This document shows positions 1-8,142 of a DNA stretch of 64,000 nucleotides, piece after piece (the first letter of the stretch is position 1; the number at the start of each line of letters is the position of its first letter). Source of the DNA: Pseudomonas ceruminis (GTDB lineage: Bacteria; Pseudomonadota; Gammaproteobacteria; Pseudomonadales; Pseudomonadaceae). Below the pieces are notes generated by a model, which was not told where the DNA came from, did no database searches, and was given only the letters and a program-made list of their open reading frames with translations. The stretch lies in assembly GCF_021602025.1 (NCBI RefSeq), contig NZ_BQHW01000002.1, positions 310,001-374,000 of the forward strand, in the 5' to 3' direction. A program made the translations under genes and the position numbers.

Positions 1-476
1 AAGTCGGCATCACCACGCTGATGGTCACCCACGATCAGGCCGAGGCCTTGTCGATCAGCGACCGCGTGGTGGTGATGGAGGCAGGACGCATCACCCAGGT
101 CGATAACCCGTACAACCTCTACGAACACCCCGGCACGCCGTTCATTTCCGATTTCGTCGGCAAGGCCAACCGCCTGCGCGGCGTGCCAGGCCCTGGTGGG
201 CAACCCCAGGTGGCCGCTCAAGGCCCGCTGAGCTTGAGCCTGCGCCCCGAGAAGATCACCTTCGGCGCGGCTGGCAGCGGCAAGCTCGACGGCCGCATCA
301 GCTGCCGTTACTTCCTCGGCAGCCAGTGGCTGTATCGGGTCGATACCGCCTTGGGCAACCTGGCCGTGGTGCGGGCAAACGACGGCAGCTCACCGCTGGC
401 AGAAGGCACACAGGTCAGCCTTGACTGGAGCGATGCGCTGGTACGCGTGCTGGATGCTGGCGAGGTAGCAGCATGA
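1..476 (+). CDS. ABC transporter ATP-binding protein, C-terminal part (polyamine-type, PotA-like)
   Basis: The gene is cut by the left window edge; the reading frame is open from base 3 and only about the last 158 residues are present. The visible part starts just before the H-loop (VTHDQ, which contacts the ATP gamma-phosphate) and the following ALSISDRVVVM stretch typical of nucleotide-binding subunits. It then has a C-terminal TOBE-type domain from about LSLRPEKI onward, as in PotA and related spermidine/putrescine, iron or sulphate importers. It would energise uptake through the two permeases just downstream. Its stop overlaps the start of the first permease by 4 bases, so the genes are translationally coupled. 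Walker A, the Q-loop and the signature motif lie outside the window. Confidence 0.9.
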   Translation, partial: VGITTLMVTHDQAEALSISDRVVVMEAGRITQVDNPYNLYEHPGTPFISDFVGKANRLRGVPGPGGQPQVAAQGPLSLSLRPEKITFGAAGSGKLDGRISCRYFLGSQWLYRVDTALGNLAVVRANDGSSPLAEGTQVSLDWSDALVRVLDAGEVAA

Positions 477-1342
477 GTGATGCAAAACTGCGCAGCAGCG
501 CCTGGGGCTACGGCCTGAGCAGCCCTGCCCTGCTACTGTTCCTGGCCTTGCTGGTGATGCCGCTTGGGCTGACCTTGCTGCTGTCGTTCAACGTGTTCGA
601 CTACACCACCGGCATCCAGGCCGGCGAGTACACCCTCAGCCATTACCTGAGCCTGGTGACCGACACCTATTACTACGAGATCTTCTTGCGCACCTTCTGG
701 ATCAGCGCCCTGGTCACCCTGCTGTGCGTACTGATCGGCATCCCCGAGGCCATGGTGCTGTGCCGCATGGCCGCGCCCTGGCGGTCGATCTTCCTGATCG
801 TGGTACTCACCCCGCTGCTGATTTCTGTGGTGGTCCGCGCATTCGGCTGGAGCCTGCTGCTGGGGGCCGACGGGCTGATCAACCAGGCCATCACGGCCTT
901 GGGCGGGCAACCCGTCAAGCTGCTGTACACACCGTTTGCGGTCGTCATCGGCTTGGTCCACGTGATGCTGCCGTTCATGATCATTCCGGTCTGGACCTCC
1001 CTGCAAAAGCTCGACCCGGCGGCCGAACAGGCAGCCTTGTCGCTTGGCGCCAGCCAGTGGACGGTGTTCCGCCGCATCGTGCTGCCACAGATCATGCCCG
1101 GCGTGTTGTCCGGCACCCTGATCGTGTTCGGCCTGGCGGCCAGTTCCTTCGCCATTCCCGGCCTGCTGGGCGGGCGTCGCCTGAAGATGGTCGCCACCAT
1201 GATCTACGACCAATACCTGGCCGAACTGAACTGGCCGATGGGCGCTGCCATCGCCATTGCCCTGCTGTTGATCAACCTGCTGGTGATGCTCAGCTGGAAC
1301 CGGCTGGTCGAACGCCGCTACAAACGCACACTTGGAGTCTGA
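473..1342 (+). CDS. ABC transporter permease (PotB-like)
   Basis: A 289-residue inner-membrane permease with about six hydrophobic helices. The cytoplasmic EAA loop is at about residues 184-205 (EQAALSLGA followed by FRRIVLPQIMPG), the site that docks on the ATPase. Length and layout match the binding-protein-dependent permeases of spermidine/putrescine-type importers. It overlaps the ATPase gene by 4 bases and is followed 4 bases later by the second permease, so it belongs to one operon. The substrate cannot be read from the permease; the family takes up polyamines and related amines. Confidence 0.92.
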   Translation: MSDAKLRSSAWGYGLSSPALLLFLALLVMPLGLTLLLSFNVFDYTTGIQAGEYTLSHYLSLVTDTYYYEIFLRTFWISALVTLLCVLIGIPEAMVLCRMAAPWRSIFLIVVLTPLLISVVVRAFGWSLLLGADGLINQAITALGGQPVKLLYTPFAVVIGLVHVMLPFMIIPVWTSLQKLDPAAEQAALSLGASQWTVFRRIVLPQIMPGVLSGTLIVFGLAASSFAIPGLLGGRRLKMVATMIYDQYLAELNWPMGAAIAIALLLINLLVMLSWNRLVERRYKRTLGV

Positions 1343-1346
1343 GCCC

Positions 1347-2141
1347 ATGACCCGCAACGGCCCTTTGGCCCTGTCCTTTCATGCTTTGGTGGTCCTGTTC
1401 ATGCTCGCCCCGCTGGTGGTGGTGTGCCTGGTGGCCTTCACCCCGGAAAACACCCTGAGCCTGCCGACCAGCGGCTTCTCGCTGCGCTGGTTCACGGCAG
1501 TGTTCGAGCGTGCCGACTTCATCAAAGCGTTCTACAACAGCCTGCAGCTCGCGGCCCTGGCGGCCACGCTGGCGACCCTGATCGCCGTGCCGGCGGGCCT
1601 GGCCATGACCCGCTACAGCTTCCCGGGTCAGGGCTTTCTCAATGGCCTGCTGCTGTCACCGATCATCATTCCCCACCTGGTGCTGGGCGTGGCCATGCTG
1701 CGGCTGTTTGCCCTGCTGGGGGTCAACGGCAGCTTCGCCTGGCTGGTATTCGCCCACACGGTGGTCATCACCCCCTATGTCCTGCGCCTGGTGCTCGCCG
1801 CCGCCATTGGCATCGATCGCAGCGCCGAGCATGCCGCCCAGAGCCTGGGCGCCGGGCGCGTCACACTGTTCTGCAAGGTCACCCTGCCAATGATTCTGCC
1901 GGGAGTGGCAGGCGGCTGGCTGCTGGCGTTCATCAACAGCTTTGACGAAGTGACCCTGTCGATCTTCATCACCTCGCCAGCCACCCAGACCCTACCGGTG
2001 CGCATGTACGTCTACGCCACCGAATCCATCGACCCGATGATGGCAGCCGTTTCGGCACTGGTGATCGCCATCACCGCCCTGACCATGATCGCGCTGGACC
2101 GCGTGTATGGCCTGGACCGGGTACTGGTGGGCAAGCAATGA
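1347..2141 (+). CDS. ABC transporter permease (PotC-like)
   Basis: A 264-residue inner-membrane permease, partner of the preceding one. It has about six hydrophobic segments and an EAA loop at about residue 158 (SAEHAAQSLGAG followed by FCKVTLPMILPG). The ATG at 1347 is chosen because GGAG at 1334-1337 lies about 9 bases upstream; an in-frame TTG at 1332 has no ribosome site. PotB/PotC-type heterodimers form the channel of polyamine ABC importers. The stop overlaps a possible upstream start of the next gene (ATG at 2138), so the oxidoreductase genes are likely read from the same message. Confidence 0.92.
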   Translation: MTRNGPLALSFHALVVLFMLAPLVVVCLVAFTPENTLSLPTSGFSLRWFTAVFERADFIKAFYNSLQLAALAATLATLIAVPAGLAMTRYSFPGQGFLNGLLLSPIIIPHLVLGVAMLRLFALLGVNGSFAWLVFAHTVVITPYVLRLVLAAAIGIDRSAEHAAQSLGAGRVTLFCKVTLPMILPGVAGGWLLAFINSFDEVTLSIFITSPATQTLPVRMYVYATESIDPMMAAVSALVIAITALTMIALDRVYGLDRVLVGKQ

Positions 2142-2155
2142 CACGGAGTTCCTGC

Positions 2156-2446
2156 ATGCCTTTGTTCAAACGCGTGGCCGAACACGACCGCGAGCCGTTG
2201 CCGTTCATGCTCGACGGCCAACCCGCCCAGGGCATGAACGGCGATACCTTGCTGACCGCCATCCTGACCAATGCCGACCACTTGCGGGGCAGCGACTTCA
2301 ACGCCGAACCGCGCGCGGGTTTTTGCCTGATGGGCGCCTGCCAGGACTGCTGGGTACGCCTGGAGGATGGCCGCCGGGTGCGGGCCTGCTCGACCTTTCT
2401 CGAGCCGGGCCAGTGCGTGACCCGTGATCCGGGGCGCCAAGCATGA
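2156..2446 (+). CDS. (2Fe-2S)-binding small subunit of an HcnA/opine-oxidase-type dehydrogenase
   Basis: A protein of about 96 residues with a plant-ferredoxin-like cysteine pattern (FCLMGACQDC, then a fourth Cys in RACS), the set that binds one [2Fe-2S] cluster. The family comprises the small subunits of HcnABC hydrogen cyanide synthase and opine or hydroxyproline oxidases, which pass electrons from amine oxidation towards the respiratory chain. ATG 2156 is preferred because ACGGAG sits about 8 bases upstream; an ATG at 2138, overlapping the permease stop, would add six residues. It overlaps the next gene by 4 bases. The enzyme's substrate is unknown. Confidence 0.85.
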   Translation: MPLFKRVAEHDREPLPFMLDGQPAQGMNGDTLLTAILTNADHLRGSDFNAEPRAGFCLMGACQDCWVRLEDGRRVRACSTFLEPGQCVTRDPGRQA

Positions 2447-3801
2447 GTGAAATCGTCATCATCGGCGCCGGCCCTGCCGGCATCCGCGCCGCACAGACCT
2501 TGGTCGCCCATGGCGTACGCCCGGTACTGCTCGACGAAGCCAGCCGCGGCGGTGGCCAGATCTACCGCCAGCAACCGGCTCACTTTCGCCGCAGCGCCAA
2601 GACCCTTTATGGCTTCGAGGCCGCCAAGGCCCAGGCGCTGCACACGGCCCTTGAACAGTTGCACGGGAAGCTCGACTACCGCCCCGAGACCCTCGTGTGG
2701 AACGCCGAGCACCCCGTGCTCGACACCCTGCACCAGGGCCAGGTGGCCGACCGCCTGGCGTTTGACCGGGTAATCATCGCCACCGGTGCCACCGACCGCG
2801 TGTTGCCGATTCCCGGCTGGACGCTGCCGGGGGTCTATACCCTAGGCGCTGCGCAGATCGCCCTGAAGTTCCAGGGCTGCGCCATCGGCGAACGGGTGGT
2901 GCTGGCCGGCAGTGGTCCGCTGCTCTACTTGGTGGCTTACCAGTACGCCAAGGCCGGTGCCACCGTTGCCGCAGTGCTCGACACCTCGCCGTTCAGTGCC
3001 CAGGCCCGCGCCTTGCCAAACCTGCTGCTGCAACCGGCAACCTTCGCCAAGGGCCTGTACTACCGTGCCTGGCTGGCCCTCAAGGGCATACCGGTGCATC
3101 AAGGTGTGACCCTGCTGGGCATTGAGGGCACGCAGCGGGCCAGCGCCGTGCGCTGGTCCCAGGGTGGCCGCGCGCAGCAACTGGCGTGCGACGCCGTGGC
3201 GTTCGCCCACGCCCTGCGCAGTGAAACGCAACTGGCCGACCTGCTCGGTTGCCAATTCGCCTGGAACGCCCTCAACCGTGCGTGGCTACCGGTCCGTGAC
3301 GCCCAGGGGCGGGCCAGCAGCGACGGCGTGTACCTGGCCGGTGACGGCGCCGGCATTCTCGGTGCCGATGGCGCCGAGATGGCCGGGGAGCTTGCCGCGC
3401 TGACGCTGCTGGCCGACCTGGGCAAGCCCATCGACCTGCGGCGTCAGCGCCACCTGCAACGTCGCCTGGCCACCCTGCAGCACTTTCGCCGGGGTCTGGA
3501 GCAAGCGTTTCCCTTCCCCCAGCAGTGGGCCAGGCAGACTCCGGACTCCCTCACCGTGTGCCGCTGCGAGCAAATCACCGCCGGCGAAATCCGTGACACG
3601 GTGCGCGCCGGTCACTGGGAAATCAATCGGGTCAAGGCCATGTGCCGGGTCGGCATGGGCCGTTGCCAGGGCCGCGTGTGCGGCGCCGCCGCGGCCGAAC
3701 TGATTGCCTGCGAAAGTGGCCGCCCGCTGGATCAGGTCGGCCGTTTGCGTGGCCAGGCCCCGGTCAAGCCCCTGCCCTTTGGCCTGGAGATCAAGCCATG
3801 A
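2443..3801 (+). CDS. FAD/NAD(P)-type oxidoreductase subunit with C-terminal BFD-like Fe-S domain (HcnB/NoxA-like)
   Basis: A 452-residue flavoprotein. It begins with the dinucleotide-binding motif GAGPAGIRAA (residues about 7-16) and has a second glycine-rich motif near residue 150 (AGSGPLLYLV), as in pyridine-nucleotide-disulphide reductase folds. The C-terminal 90 residues carry the BFD-like cysteine set (CRCEQ near 373, then CRVGMGRCQGRVC near 400), which binds an Fe-S cluster in HcnB and opine oxidase subunit A. With the genes on either side it would form a membrane-associated heterotrimer that oxidises an amine or amino acid. It overlaps both neighbours by 4 bases. Subunit role is well supported; the substrate is inferred only from the ABC transporter context. 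Confidence 0.88.
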   Translation: MSEIVIIGAGPAGIRAAQTLVAHGVRPVLLDEASRGGGQIYRQQPAHFRRSAKTLYGFEAAKAQALHTALEQLHGKLDYRPETLVWNAEHPVLDTLHQGQVADRLAFDRVIIATGATDRVLPIPGWTLPGVYTLGAAQIALKFQGCAIGERVVLAGSGPLLYLVAYQYAKAGATVAAVLDTSPFSAQARALPNLLLQPATFAKGLYYRAWLALKGIPVHQGVTLLGIEGTQRASAVRWSQGGRAQQLACDAVAFAHALRSETQLADLLGCQFAWNALNRAWLPVRDAQGRASSDGVYLAGDGAGILGADGAEMAGELAALTLLADLGKPIDLRRQRHLQRRLATLQHFRRGLEQAFPFPQQWARQTPDSLTVCRCEQITAGEIRDTVRAGHWEINRVKAMCRVGMGRCQGRVCGAAAAELIACESGRPLDQVGRLRGQAPVKPLPFGLEIKP

Positions 3802-4934
3802 AGCCCATTGAAGTGGACGCCATTGTCGTCGGCGGTGGCATCGTTGGCAGCAGCGCCGCATTGACCCTGGCCCGGGGCGGGCAGCAGGTGGCGCTGATCG
3901 AGCGCGACTTCTGCGGCTCGCATTCCAGCGGCGTGAATTATGGTGGGGTTCGCCGCCAGGGCCGATCGCTGGCCCAACTGCCGCTGTCGGCGCGTGCACA
4001 CACCCTCTGGGGGCAATTGCGCGAGTGGATTGGCATCGACGGCGAGTATGTGCGCAGCGGCCACCTGAAGCTTGCGCGCAGCGAAGCCGACTTTGCGGCA
4101 CTGAAGGCCTACGCCCAGCGCACCCAGGGTTTTGACCTGAAGTTGCAACTGCTTGAGCGCCCTGAGCTGCGCCAGCGCTTCCCGTGGGTGGGCGATATTG
4201 CCGTGGGCGCTTCGTACTGCCCCGAAGACGGCCACGCCAACCCGCGCCTGGTGTCACCCGCCTTTGCCCAGGCGGCCCGGGCCAGCGGCGCTCAGGTGCA
4301 TGAGCAATGCAACGTGGTCGAGGTCAGCCACGACGGCCAACGCTTCAGCGTTCATTGCAGCAACGGCCTGAGCTTCAAGGCACCCTGGCTGCTCAACTGC
4401 GCCGGCGCCTGGTCGGCGCAACTGGCCGAGCGCTTTGGCGAGCCGGTGCCTCTTACCGCGGCCCACCCGGCCATGCTGGTGACCGAGCCATTGCCGCTGT
4501 TCATGACCGCCAGTACCGGGGTCGAAGGCGGCGGCATCTATGCCCGCCAGGTTGCGCGCGGCAATTGTGTGCTGGGCGGTGGCCGCGGTTTTGCCCTGAC
4601 CCCCACTACAGCGCGCCCGGGCCAGGCCGCGGTGCTCGAAATTCTGCGCAATGCCACCGAGCTGTACCCGGCCTTGGCCGGCGCCCAGGCCATCCGCACC
4701 TGGAGCGGCACCGAAGGCTACCTGCCCGACGACGAACCGGTGCTCGGCCCCAGCCTAAGCCAACCCGGCCTGCTGCATGGCTTCGGCTTCGCCGGTGCCG
4801 GCTTCCAGATTGGCCCCGCCGCAGGCGAAGCGCTGGCCCAATGCATTCTGTCAGGCGCGCCCAGCATCTGCCTGGCGGCTTTTTCCATCAAGCGTTTCCA
4901 GTGTTCCCACCCCCATAAGGAAAACCTGTCATGA
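3798..4934 (+). CDS. FAD-dependent amine/amino-acid oxidoreductase of the DAO family (HcnC-like)
   Basis: A 378-residue D-amino-acid-oxidase-type flavoprotein. The N-terminal FAD motif is VVGGGIVGSSAALTLARGG followed by an acidic strand end (IERDF). A C-terminal FAD-contact region (GFGFAGAGFQIGPAAGEALA) lies near residue 330. It is the likely catalytic subunit of the trimer, attacking the C-N bond of the imported amine. ATG 3798 overlaps the previous stop as ATGA. Family members include glycine oxidase, HcnC, opine oxidase subunit B and D-hydroxyproline dehydrogenase. The polyamine-type transporter argues against glycine, but this is inference. Confidence 0.88.
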   Translation: MKPIEVDAIVVGGGIVGSSAALTLARGGQQVALIERDFCGSHSSGVNYGGVRRQGRSLAQLPLSARAHTLWGQLREWIGIDGEYVRSGHLKLARSEADFAALKAYAQRTQGFDLKLQLLERPELRQRFPWVGDIAVGASYCPEDGHANPRLVSPAFAQAARASGAQVHEQCNVVEVSHDGQRFSVHCSNGLSFKAPWLLNCAGAWSAQLAERFGEPVPLTAAHPAMLVTEPLPLFMTASTGVEGGGIYARQVARGNCVLGGGRGFALTPTTARPGQAAVLEILRNATELYPALAGAQAIRTWSGTEGYLPDDEPVLGPSLSQPGLLHGFGFAGAGFQIGPAAGEALAQCILSGAPSICLAAFSIKRFQCSHPHKENLS

Positions 4935-5974
4935 CCCACAAGCAACGTTTGCTCGCCTTGTTCTGCACCCTGCCCGGCCTGTTCGCCAGCTTGCCTGCTG
5001 CGGCCGAGCCCACGCTGTACCTGGGCATGAATGGCGGCACCATGGAGCGGCTGTTCACCGACAACATCCTGCCCAAGTTCGAGAAGCCCAACGGGGTAAA
5101 AGTGGTGATCGTTCCGGGGACCTCCGCCGACATTCTCGCCAAGGTGCAAGCCACGCCGAAAAAGCCATCGATTCATGTGATGGTGCTCGATGATGGCATC
5201 ATGTACCGCGCCATCGGCATGGGCCTGTGCAGCACTCTCAAGCCCAATCCAATGCTCGCCCAGTTGCCGGAAAAAGCCCTGATCAAGGACAAAGCCGCTG
5301 CGGTCAGCCTGGGCGTCACCGGGCTTGCGTACAACAGCCGGATGTTCAAGGAAAAAGGCTGGGCGGCCCCGACCTCCTGGGGCGACCTCAGCGACCCGCG
5401 CTTCAAGGACAAGGTGGTGTTCCAGTCGATGTCGTCCTCGACCTTCGGCCTGCATGGTTTTCTAATGTTCAACCGCCTGCATGGCGGCACCGAAGCCAAC
5501 GTCAACCCAGGCTTCAGCGCCTGGCCGAAAAGCGTTGGCCCCAACGTGCTGGAGTACATTCCCAATTCGGCCAAGCTGTCGGAAATGGTGCAGACCGACG
5601 AAGCCGCGCTGTTCCCGCTCACGCCGACCCAGGTAACGGCGCTGAAACTCAAAGGCATTCCAGTGGAGTACGCTGCGCCCAAGGAAGGCGCTGTCGTGCT
5701 CAACCAGGCCGAGTGCGTGGTTGCCAACAACGACCAGCCGGAACTGGCACAGAAGCTCGCCGAGTTTCTGCTCAGCCCTGAAGCCCAGTCACCTGCCCTG
5801 GAGCTGGGCGACCAGATCCCATCCAACCCCAACACACCGACCAGCGACAAAACCCGCGGCCAGGTCGAAGCCATGCAGACTTACCTGCAGACGGCCGTGA
5901 CCATTGACTGGGATCAGGTCAATGCCGTGCGTCCGGAATGGAACGCACGCTGGAACCGCCAGATCGAGCGCTAG
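4931..5974 (+). CDS. Periplasmic substrate-binding protein of the polyamine-type ABC transporter (PotD-like)
   Basis: A 347-residue protein with a clear Sec signal peptide: basic start MTHKQR, a hydrophobic stretch, and a likely cleavage after AAA at residue 25. The mature part resembles family 1 extracellular solute-binding proteins (PotD/PotF type) that capture ligand in the periplasm and deliver it to the two permeases. AAGGA about 10 bases before ATG 4931 supports the start, which overlaps the previous stop by 4 bases. It is the last gene of the operon and a strong hairpin follows. Typical length for the family. Confidence 0.9.
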   Translation: MTHKQRLLALFCTLPGLFASLPAAAEPTLYLGMNGGTMERLFTDNILPKFEKPNGVKVVIVPGTSADILAKVQATPKKPSIHVMVLDDGIMYRAIGMGLCSTLKPNPMLAQLPEKALIKDKAAAVSLGVTGLAYNSRMFKEKGWAAPTSWGDLSDPRFKDKVVFQSMSSSTFGLHGFLMFNRLHGGTEANVNPGFSAWPKSVGPNVLEYIPNSAKLSEMVQTDEAALFPLTPTQVTALKLKGIPVEYAAPKEGAVVLNQAECVVANNDQPELAQKLAEFLLSPEAQSPALELGDQIPSNPNTPTSDKTRGQVEAMQTYLQTAVTIDWDQVNAVRPEWNARWNRQIER

Positions 5975-5993
5975 GCCAAGCCAGGCAATCCCG

Positions 5994-6017
5994 CTGCCGG
6001 AACGCGTGTTCCGGCAG
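5994..6017 (+). terminator. Perfect hairpin after the ABC transporter operon
   Basis: A perfect 10-base stem (CTGCCGGAAC / GTTCCGGCAG) with a GCGT loop starts 20 bases after the binding-protein stop. Only two T residues follow, so it is a terminator or mRNA-stabilising hairpin rather than a textbook intrinsic terminator. Confidence 0.6.
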
Positions 6018-6188
6018 TTGCTGGCGCGTTATCGCAAACCTGCAACAACCCCTCAAGGCAAAGGCCAACCTACGTACCCACTCTGCCCTGCACCGGCGCG
6101 GACAGGGTGCGTGCACGCCAAGAAAAAGGCCTGGCCAACGATTTACATCACTCTGCCGCGCAATTAAAACAACCAAACGGAGTATGAA

Positions 6189-7436
6189 ATGAGCACGCGT
6201 AAACTGGGTGTGAGCGCACTGTTACTGGCGTCATCCGCAAGCCCACTGCTGCACGCCAGCGAGCAGTCCGAAGCGACAGGTTTCCTCGAAGGCAGCACGT
6301 TGTCGGTCAAGGCCCGCAACATGTACATGCAGCGTGACAACCGCGCCAGCGGCGCGAAGCAGAATTACGGCGAGGAATGGGCGCAGGGGTTCATCGGTAC
6401 CCTGCAGTCGGGGTTCACCCAAGGCACCGTCGGCATCGGCATCGACGTGATCGGCCAATACGCATTCAGGCTCGACACCGGCAATGGCCGCACGGGCGGC
6501 GGCACCGGCCTGCTTGAACAGAACAGTCATGGCGCCAAGCAGGACATGGCCAAGGCCGGTGCAGCGCTGAAGGTTCGGGCGTCCAACAGTGTGCTCAAGT
6601 ACGGCACACAGGTGATGTCGCTACCGGTACTGGCCACCTCCGACAGCCGCCTGCTGGCGGAAACCGTCGACGGGTTTTCGCTCACCAGCAAAGCGTTCGG
6701 GCGCCTGCAACTCGACGCGGGCCACTTTACCGGGCTGACCAACCGCAACCAGTCTTCCCGTGACAGCGGGCGCATGACAACCGTGGACTACCTGGGCGGC
6801 GTGTACAGCTTCAGCGACCGGCTCTCCAGCAGCCTGTACTACGCCAAGACCGCAGAACACTTTCGCAAGTACTACGTGAACACGCGCTACCTGCTACCGC
6901 TGAGCCCTGGCCAGTCACTGAAGCTCGACTTCAATGCCTACGACACCCAGAGCATCGGCCAGGCCCGCAGTGGCGACCTGGACAACCGCATCTGGAGCCT
7001 GGGCGGAACCTGGAGCGTAGGTACCCATGCCGTCACCCTGGCCTACCAGAAGGTATCCGGGCGCGGCGACTATGTGTATGGCCCCGATGGCAATGCGGTC
7101 TACAACTTTGCCAACTCGGTGCAGTATTCGGACTTCGACTATGAGAACGAAAAGTCCTGGCAAGCTCGCTATGACCTGAACATGGCAGGTTACGGCGTGC
7201 CGGGCCTGAGCTTCATGACCCGCTATGTAAAAGGTACCGACTTCAAAAATGGTACCGGCGGCGATCTGAATGGCAAGGCGTGGGAACGCGACGTCGAAGC
7301 GCGCTATGTCGTGCAGGCCGGCGTGGCCAAGGACCTGTCGTTCAGAATTCGCCAGGCCAGCTACCGAAGCTCGGCGCGGGGCGGCCAGATTGACGAGGTG
7401 CGGGTAATTACTGAATACCCGATCAACCTGTTCTGA
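6189..7436 (+). CDS. OprD-family outer-membrane porin
   Basis: A 415-residue outer-membrane protein with a signal peptide (cleavage likely after LHA, residue 23). The body consists of alternating beta-strand-like stretches and the final residue is phenylalanine (EYPINLF), the usual barrel-insertion signal. Early residues (SEATGFLEGSTLSVKARNMY) fit the OprD/Occ family of Pseudomonas porins, which give specific passage to amino acids, small peptides and carboxylates. GGAG lies about 7 bases before ATG 6189. Its position after the ABC operon suggests it supplies the same or a related amine substrate across the outer membrane (inference). It converges on the Lrp gene. Confidence 0.9.
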   Translation: MSTRKLGVSALLLASSASPLLHASEQSEATGFLEGSTLSVKARNMYMQRDNRASGAKQNYGEEWAQGFIGTLQSGFTQGTVGIGIDVIGQYAFRLDTGNGRTGGGTGLLEQNSHGAKQDMAKAGAALKVRASNSVLKYGTQVMSLPVLATSDSRLLAETVDGFSLTSKAFGRLQLDAGHFTGLTNRNQSSRDSGRMTTVDYLGGVYSFSDRLSSSLYYAKTAEHFRKYYVNTRYLLPLSPGQSLKLDFNAYDTQSIGQARSGDLDNRIWSLGGTWSVGTHAVTLAYQKVSGRGDYVYGPDGNAVYNFANSVQYSDFDYENEKSWQARYDLNMAGYGVPGLSFMTRYVKGTDFKNGTGGDLNGKAWERDVEARYVVQAGVAKDLSFRIRQASYRSSARGGQIDEVRVITEYPINLF

Positions 7437-7451
7437 GCGCCGTTCGTCAAA

Positions 7452-7496
7452 GGTGCAGTGCCCAGGTGGCCATGGGGCCGACCAGGGCACTGCACC
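7452..7496. terminator. Long hairpin between convergent oprD-like and lrp-like genes
   Basis: A 12-base perfect inverted repeat (GGTGCAGTGCCC / GGGCACTGCACC) with a 21-base internal part lies between the two convergent stop codons. Its place suggests a bidirectional terminator. Confidence 0.6.
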
Positions 7497-7505
7497 CCGC
7501 CGCAT

Positions 7506-7976
7506 TCACACTTCTTCGATCGGAAGGGTGAAGCCCGCTTTGACGCGATCCATTACCACCATCGTCTTGAAACTTTTAATATCACAGTTTTCATAGAAGA
7601 AGCGGCGTGTGAAGTTCTCATAATCCTCCATGTTCCTGGACGTCACCACCAGGACGAAATCCGCATCACCGGTAATATAAAAACCGCTCATCACTTCGGG
7701 CGTATTACGAATCGACTGCTTGAACCGATCGATGATATCCGCACGCTCTCGCTCCAGCGTCACCGAGACCAGCATGGTCACGTGCCTGCCCACCTCCTTG
7801 GGCGCCACGATCGACACATCTCCTTCGATCACGCCTTCAGCGCGAAGCCGCTTGAGCCGCCGCTGACAGGCTGTCGGGGAGAGCCCTGCCAGCTCACCGA
7901 TTTCCTCCGACGTCAGTCGGTTGTTGACCTGCACGGCGTTCAAAATCCGCACATCTATCCGATCGAGTTCAGCCAC
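7506..7976 (-). CDS. Lrp/AsnC-family transcriptional regulator
   Basis: A 156-residue regulator. The N-terminal helix-turn-helix covers about residues 3-50 (LDRIDVRILNAV, then LTSEEIGELAGLS and RLKRLRAEGVIEG). A C-terminal RAM/effector-binding domain follows (VTLERE, YITGDADFVLVV). GTG 7976 is chosen because AAGGAG lies 6-8 bases upstream and the protein then starts at the usual AELDRID; an ATG 15 codons earlier has no ribosome site. Family members bind amino acids and control nearby transport and catabolic genes. It is the last gene of a minus-strand amine/GABA region and has its own promoter. The ligand is unknown. Confidence 0.9.
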   Translation of the reverse strand: MAELDRIDVRILNAVQVNNRLTSEEIGELAGLSPTACQRRLKRLRAEGVIEGDVSIVAPKEVGRHVTMLVSVTLERERADIIDRFKQSIRNTPEVMSGFYITGDADFVLVVTSRNMEDYENFTRRFFYENCDIKSFKTMVVMDRVKAGFTLPIEEV

Positions 7977-8061
7977 GCAGGACTCCTTCACTATTGCTTT
8001 ATTTATGCAGTAAAACTGCAAGACCTACAGGGCGCCGTGCGGTTTCTTAATAAAGAGAGAA

Positions 8062-8091
8062 TATATAAAACTCCCCACCATCGAGTGTCAA
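8062..8091 (-). promoter_or_regulatory. Sigma70-type promoter for the Lrp-family gene
   Basis: Read on the minus strand, TTGACA (8091-8086) is followed after 18 bases by TATATA (8067-8062; TTATAT at 17 bases). This is a near-consensus vegetative promoter about 85 bases upstream of the GTG start, inside an AT-rich gap. It suggests the regulator is transcribed on its own, apart from the MFS gene. Confidence 0.6.
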
Positions 8092-8142
8092 TTCATTAGA
8101 GAGCCACCCTCAATCGGAGTGAGCGAACTTGTTTGCGCGATA

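Noticed and set aside
3798-4934. Hydrogen cyanide synthase subunit HcnC
   Set aside because: Order and motifs fit HcnABC, but the genes are locked into a polyamine-type ABC operon. The same subunits occur in opine and hydroxyproline oxidases, so the specific name is not justified.
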